Assembly: GCF_036248255.1 (NCBI RefSeq)
Contig: NZ_CP109178.1
Span: forward strand, 8,995,001-9,059,000
DNA length: 64,000 nucleotides
Source: Streptomyces sp. NBC_01717
GTDB lineage: Bacteria > Actinomycetota > Actinomycetes > Streptomycetales > Streptomycetaceae
Direction: 5' to 3'
Shown here: one piece after another, positions 61,550 to 64,000 of the stretch
Layout: every line of letters starts with the position of its first letter
How positions within the stretch are numbered: position 1 is the first letter of the stretch
Program-made: the position numbers and the translations under genes
The notes under the pieces: generated by a model
What the model was told of the DNA's origin: nothing
The model's input: only the letters and a program-made list of their open reading frames with translations
Databases searched by the model: none

Positions 61550-61575
61550 GCCCGGGCGCGACTTCGCGCCCGGGC
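61550..61575 (+). terminator. Terminator after transporter 2
   Basis: A perfect 11-bp stem (GCCCGGGCGCG / CGCGCCCGGGC) with a 4-base ACTT loop begins 7 bases after the stop codon. Confidence 0.85.
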
Positions 61576-61752
61576 CCGCAGACCGTGCGCGGGTGCGTAC
61601 ACAGCGTTGGGCGGCGGCGGCAGTCGTCCGGCGCGGCGCCCGTGGCACGGGTGGGGCCGGACGGTGGGGTGCGCTCCCTGCTCCGTCCGGCCCCGACCAC
61701 ATTGCCGTGTCAGGTCCCTTGCCTGAGGTGAGGTCGGCTGGAGTCGCCGCGG

Positions 61753-62451
61753 TCACGCCCGGGCCGGGGGTGCAGCGGTCAGCTGCCGGCAGTAGAAGTC
61801 GGTGGTCGTCCGGGTGTGATGGTGCATCAGCTCTTCGGCCCGGTCGGCGTCACCGGCCGCGATGCGGTCGATGATGTCGGCGTGCTCGTTCCAGGCGTCC
61901 TTGCCGCGTGGCCGGGCGATGGGCATGTAGTACCAGCGCACCCGGCGGTCGACCTGCCGGATCAGCTCGGCGAGGATGGGGTTGCGCGCGAGCTCGGTGA
62001 TGAAGCCGTGCAGCGCCGCGTTCGCCTCGACGATGCCGCGTGCGTCGTCCGCGGAGAGCGCAGCTATTCCGGCGGCCTGCAGTTCCCACAGGCGCTTGAT
62101 GTCCGGACCGGTCGCGTACTGTGCGGCGCCGCGCGCCGAGTGGGTCTCCAGGACGGCGCGGACGCTGAGGAGTTGAGTGGCCTCCTCGACGGTCGGGCTG
62201 TGCACGAATGCGCCCTGTGCGGGGCGCAAGTCCACCCATCCGTCGGCCTGGAGGCGCAGGAGCGCCTCGCGCACCGGTTGGCGGCTCACGCCGAGGTCCT
62301 CGGCGAGTTCGGCCTCGATCAGATGCCGGCCCGGCTGGAGTACGCCCCCCACGATCAGCTCGATCAGGACGTCGTAGACGGCCTGGCGCAGGGGCGCGGG
62401 CCTGTTGACGGGTGTCGTCACGGTGGCTGGGAAAGTGCGTGGCTCGCGCAT
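61753..62451 (-). CDS. FadR-type GntR regulator, copy 2
   Basis: This is a 232-residue FCD-class GntR regulator, closely similar to the one at 53355 (shared AELAEDLGVSRQPVREALLR, GWVDLRPAQGAFVHSPT and RRVRWYYMPIARPRGKDAWN). The near-identical recognition helix implies the same or very similar DNA sites. The FCD domain keeps His residues in LHGFI, WNEHADII and HHHT. GGGAG precedes the ATG. An 8-base-spacer operator (62511-62528) lies 60 bases upstream, suggesting self-control and cross-control with copy 1. It follows pntB on the same strand. Confidence 0.93.
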   Translation of the reverse strand: MREPRTFPATVTTPVNRPAPLRQAVYDVLIELIVGGVLQPGRHLIEAELAEDLGVSRQPVREALLRLQADGWVDLRPAQGAFVHSPTVEEATQLLSVRAVLETHSARGAAQYATGPDIKRLWELQAAGIAALSADDARGIVEANAALHGFITELARNPILAELIRQVDRRVRWYYMPIARPRGKDAWNEHADIIDRIAAGDADRAEELMHHHTRTTTDFYCRQLTAAPPARA

Positions 62452-62510
62452 GGGCTCCCTGGTGGGCTGCGGGGAGGTGCTGGTGATGGAGCGAGAGGAA
62501 TCACGTACAG

Positions 62511-62528
62511 CATATAGGCTTCTGTATG
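62511..62528. promoter_or_regulatory. Operator in promoter of gntR copy 2 (8-base spacer)
   Basis: CATAT (62511), AGGCTTCT, GTATG (62524) followed by CAAT. Spacer length and composition resemble the site at 54129-54145 before the other gntR. It lies 13 bases past the pntB stop. Confidence 0.6.
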
Positions 62529-62541
62529 CAATCTGTGTATG

Positions 62542-64000
62542 TCAGGCAGGTGCGGGTTGTTCCGCCGGCCGACTTCCGGAGCTCGCCGCCGGGCTCGGGT
62601 CACTCGCCGCCAGTTCGCGCAGGATCGCTTCCACGCTCTGCTTGGCGTCGCCGAAGAGCATGCTGCTGTTCTCCCGGAAGAACAGCGGATTCTGCACACC
62701 TGCGTACCCGGAGGCCATGGACCGTTTGAACACGACTACGTGCTCCGCCTCCCACACCCGCAGCACCGGCATCCCCGCGATGGGGCTGGCCGGATCGTCC
62801 ATCGCCGCCGGGTTGACGGTGTCGTTGGCGCCGATGACCAGAACCACCGAGGTGTCGGCGAAGTCGTCGTTGATCTCGTCCATCTCCAGGACGATGTCGT
62901 AGGGTACGCGGGCCTCGGCAAGAAGTACGTTCATGTGCCCCGGCAGCCGCCCCGCCACGGGATGTACGCCGAAGCGCACGGTCACGCCGCGCTCCCGCAG
63001 ACGGCGCGTCAACTCCGCCACCGGGTGCTGCGCCTGGGCGACCGCCATGCCGTACCCCGGGGTGATGATCACCTGCGTGGCGCCCGCAAGTGCGCTTGCG
63101 GTGTCCTCGGCGCTGATCTCCCGGTGCTCGCCCTGCTCCTGCTCGCCGCTGGGTGCGGCCTCGACGCCGAAGCCACCCGCGATGACGGAGAGGAAGGACC
63201 GGTTCATCGCCCGGCACATGATGTACGACAGGTAGGCACCGGAGGAGCCGACCAGCGCCCCGGTCACGATGAGCAGGTTGTTGTCCAGCAGGAAGCCGGC
63301 CGCCGCGGCGGCCCAGCCCGAGTAGCTGTTGAGCATCGAGACCACGACGGGCATGTCGCCGCCGCCGATGGAGGCGACCAGATGCCAGCCCAGGACGAGC
63401 GCGAGCACGGTGACGGCGATCATCAGAGCGAGGTTCGGGCTGACGGTGAACCAGACGGTCAGGGTCACGAACGCGACAAGGGCGCCGGCGTTGAGCAGGT
63501 TCTTCCCGGGCAGGGTCAGCGGCCGGGACTTGATGCGCGCCGACAGTTTCAGGAACGCGATCACGGAACCTGTGAAGGTGACCGCGCCGATGAAGATGCC
63601 GATGAACACCTCGGCGTGATGGATCCGCAGCAGCGACCCGGCCAGCTCGGTGGAGCCCGGGCGCTGTGCCTCGACCTCCAGGTAGCTGTTCCAGCCGATC
63701 AGTACGGCGGCGAGCCCGACGAGGCTGTGCAGCACGGCGATCAGCTCGGGCATCTGGGTCATCTCGACCCGACGGGCCTGCCATAGGCCGATCGCGCCAC
63801 CGATCGTGCCCGCGACGGCGATCAGCGCGATCGACTCGCCGGAGACGGAGCGCCCGGCGACGACGACGGTGGCGACGAGCGCAAGCGCCATTCCCGCGAT
63901 GCCGTAGGCCACCCCCGCCCGGGCGGTGTGGTGCCGGGAGAGCCCCGCCAGGCTGAAGACGAACAGCAGCGCGGCAACGATGTCGGCGGCCTGGGCCGCC
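62542..64000 (-). CDS. pntB: NAD(P) transhydrogenase subunit beta (5' end beyond the window)
   Basis: The frame runs into the right edge and its first visible residues ([20 protein letters not shown]) are near the normal N-terminus, so only a few residues are missing. The membrane domain (helices up to about residue 270) is followed by the NADP-binding domain III, with [48 protein letters not shown] and [17 protein letters not shown]. It couples proton entry to hydride transfer from NADH to NADP+. pntA is expected to the right. The position beside the formate operon suggests it turns formate-derived NADH into NADPH. Confidence 0.95.
   Translation of the reverse strand, partial: AAQAADIVAALLFVFSLAGLSRHHTARAGVAYGIAGMALALVATVVVAGRSVSGESIALIAVAGTIGGAIGLWQARRVEMTQMPELIAVLHSLVGLAAVLIGWNSYLEVEAQRPGSTELAGSLLRIHHAEVFIGIFIGAVTFTGSVIAFLKLSARIKSRPLTLPGKNLLNAGALVAFVTLTVWFTVSPNLALMIAVTVLALVLGWHLVASIGGGDMPVVVSMLNSYSGWAAAAAGFLLDNNLLIVTGALVGSSGAYLSYIMCRAMNRSFLSVIAGGFGVEAAPSGEQEQGEHREISAEDTASALAGATQVIITPGYGMAVAQAQHPVAELTRRLRERGVTVRFGVHPVAGRLPGHMNVLLAEARVPYDIVLEMDEINDDFADTSVVLVIGANDTVNPAAMDDPASPIAGMPVLRVWEAEHVVVFKRSMASGYAGVQNPLFFRENSSMLFGDAKQSVEAILRELAASDPSPAASSGSRPAEQPAPA

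Overview
The window is chromosomal DNA of very high GC, with GC-rich third codon positions and SpoIIE/PP2C phosphatases, FUSC, DUF6479-like and DUF6299-like proteins, MmyB-type regulators and an ECF41 sigma factor. All of this points to Streptomyces or a close relative. No rRNA, tRNA, CRISPR array or intact insertion sequence was seen.

Layout. 0.2-2.5 kb: an aldo/keto reductase and its divergent MmyB-type regulator. 2.5-13 kb: a signalling block with three SpoIIE-type phosphatases, an IclR regulator, a secreted SH3 protein, a VanZ protein with a lysine-rich tail, and a short PAS-ATPase fusion. 13-24 kb: an eroded region with a bile-acid-type symporter, an HxlR regulator beside a thiolase with repeated operator-like sites, a PEP mutase/isocitrate lyase family enzyme, an APH-like kinase, two small exported or membrane proteins, and remnants of a hydrolase, an MFS pump, ISAs1 and IS5 transposases and possibly a TniQ-like gene. 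24-31 kb: secreted enzymes, a Tat-exported phospholipase C and a pectate lyase next to a LacI regulator with two palindromic operators. 31-44.6 kb: a fourth phosphatase, several probably leaderless regulators and enzymes, a FUSC membrane protein, an aquaporin-family channel, a MocR regulator, a LOG-family protein, DoxX and an ECF41 sigma factor. 44.8-47.3 kb: a PhoD phosphodiesterase gene split by one frameshift.

47.8-64 kb is the most coherent part: an oxalate/formate catabolic island. It holds formyl-CoA:oxalate CoA-transferase (frc), two oxalate/formate-type MFS transporters, a beta-carbonic anhydrase, an NAD-dependent molybdenum formate dehydrogenase operon (gamma, beta, alpha, delta subunits), two paralogous FadR-type GntR regulators and NAD(P) transhydrogenase subunit beta running off the right edge. 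Oxalyl-CoA decarboxylase is not in the window. Seven intergenic sites carry one motif, CATAY and GTATGCA half-sites separated by 1 or 8 bases. They sit before frc, both transporters, a truncated acyl-CoA dehydrogenase gene, the formate dehydrogenase operon and both gntR genes, so the island looks like one regulon. The inferred flow is oxalate import, CoA activation, decarboxylation elsewhere, formate oxidation to CO2 and NADH, CO2 hydration, and conversion of NADH to NADPH.
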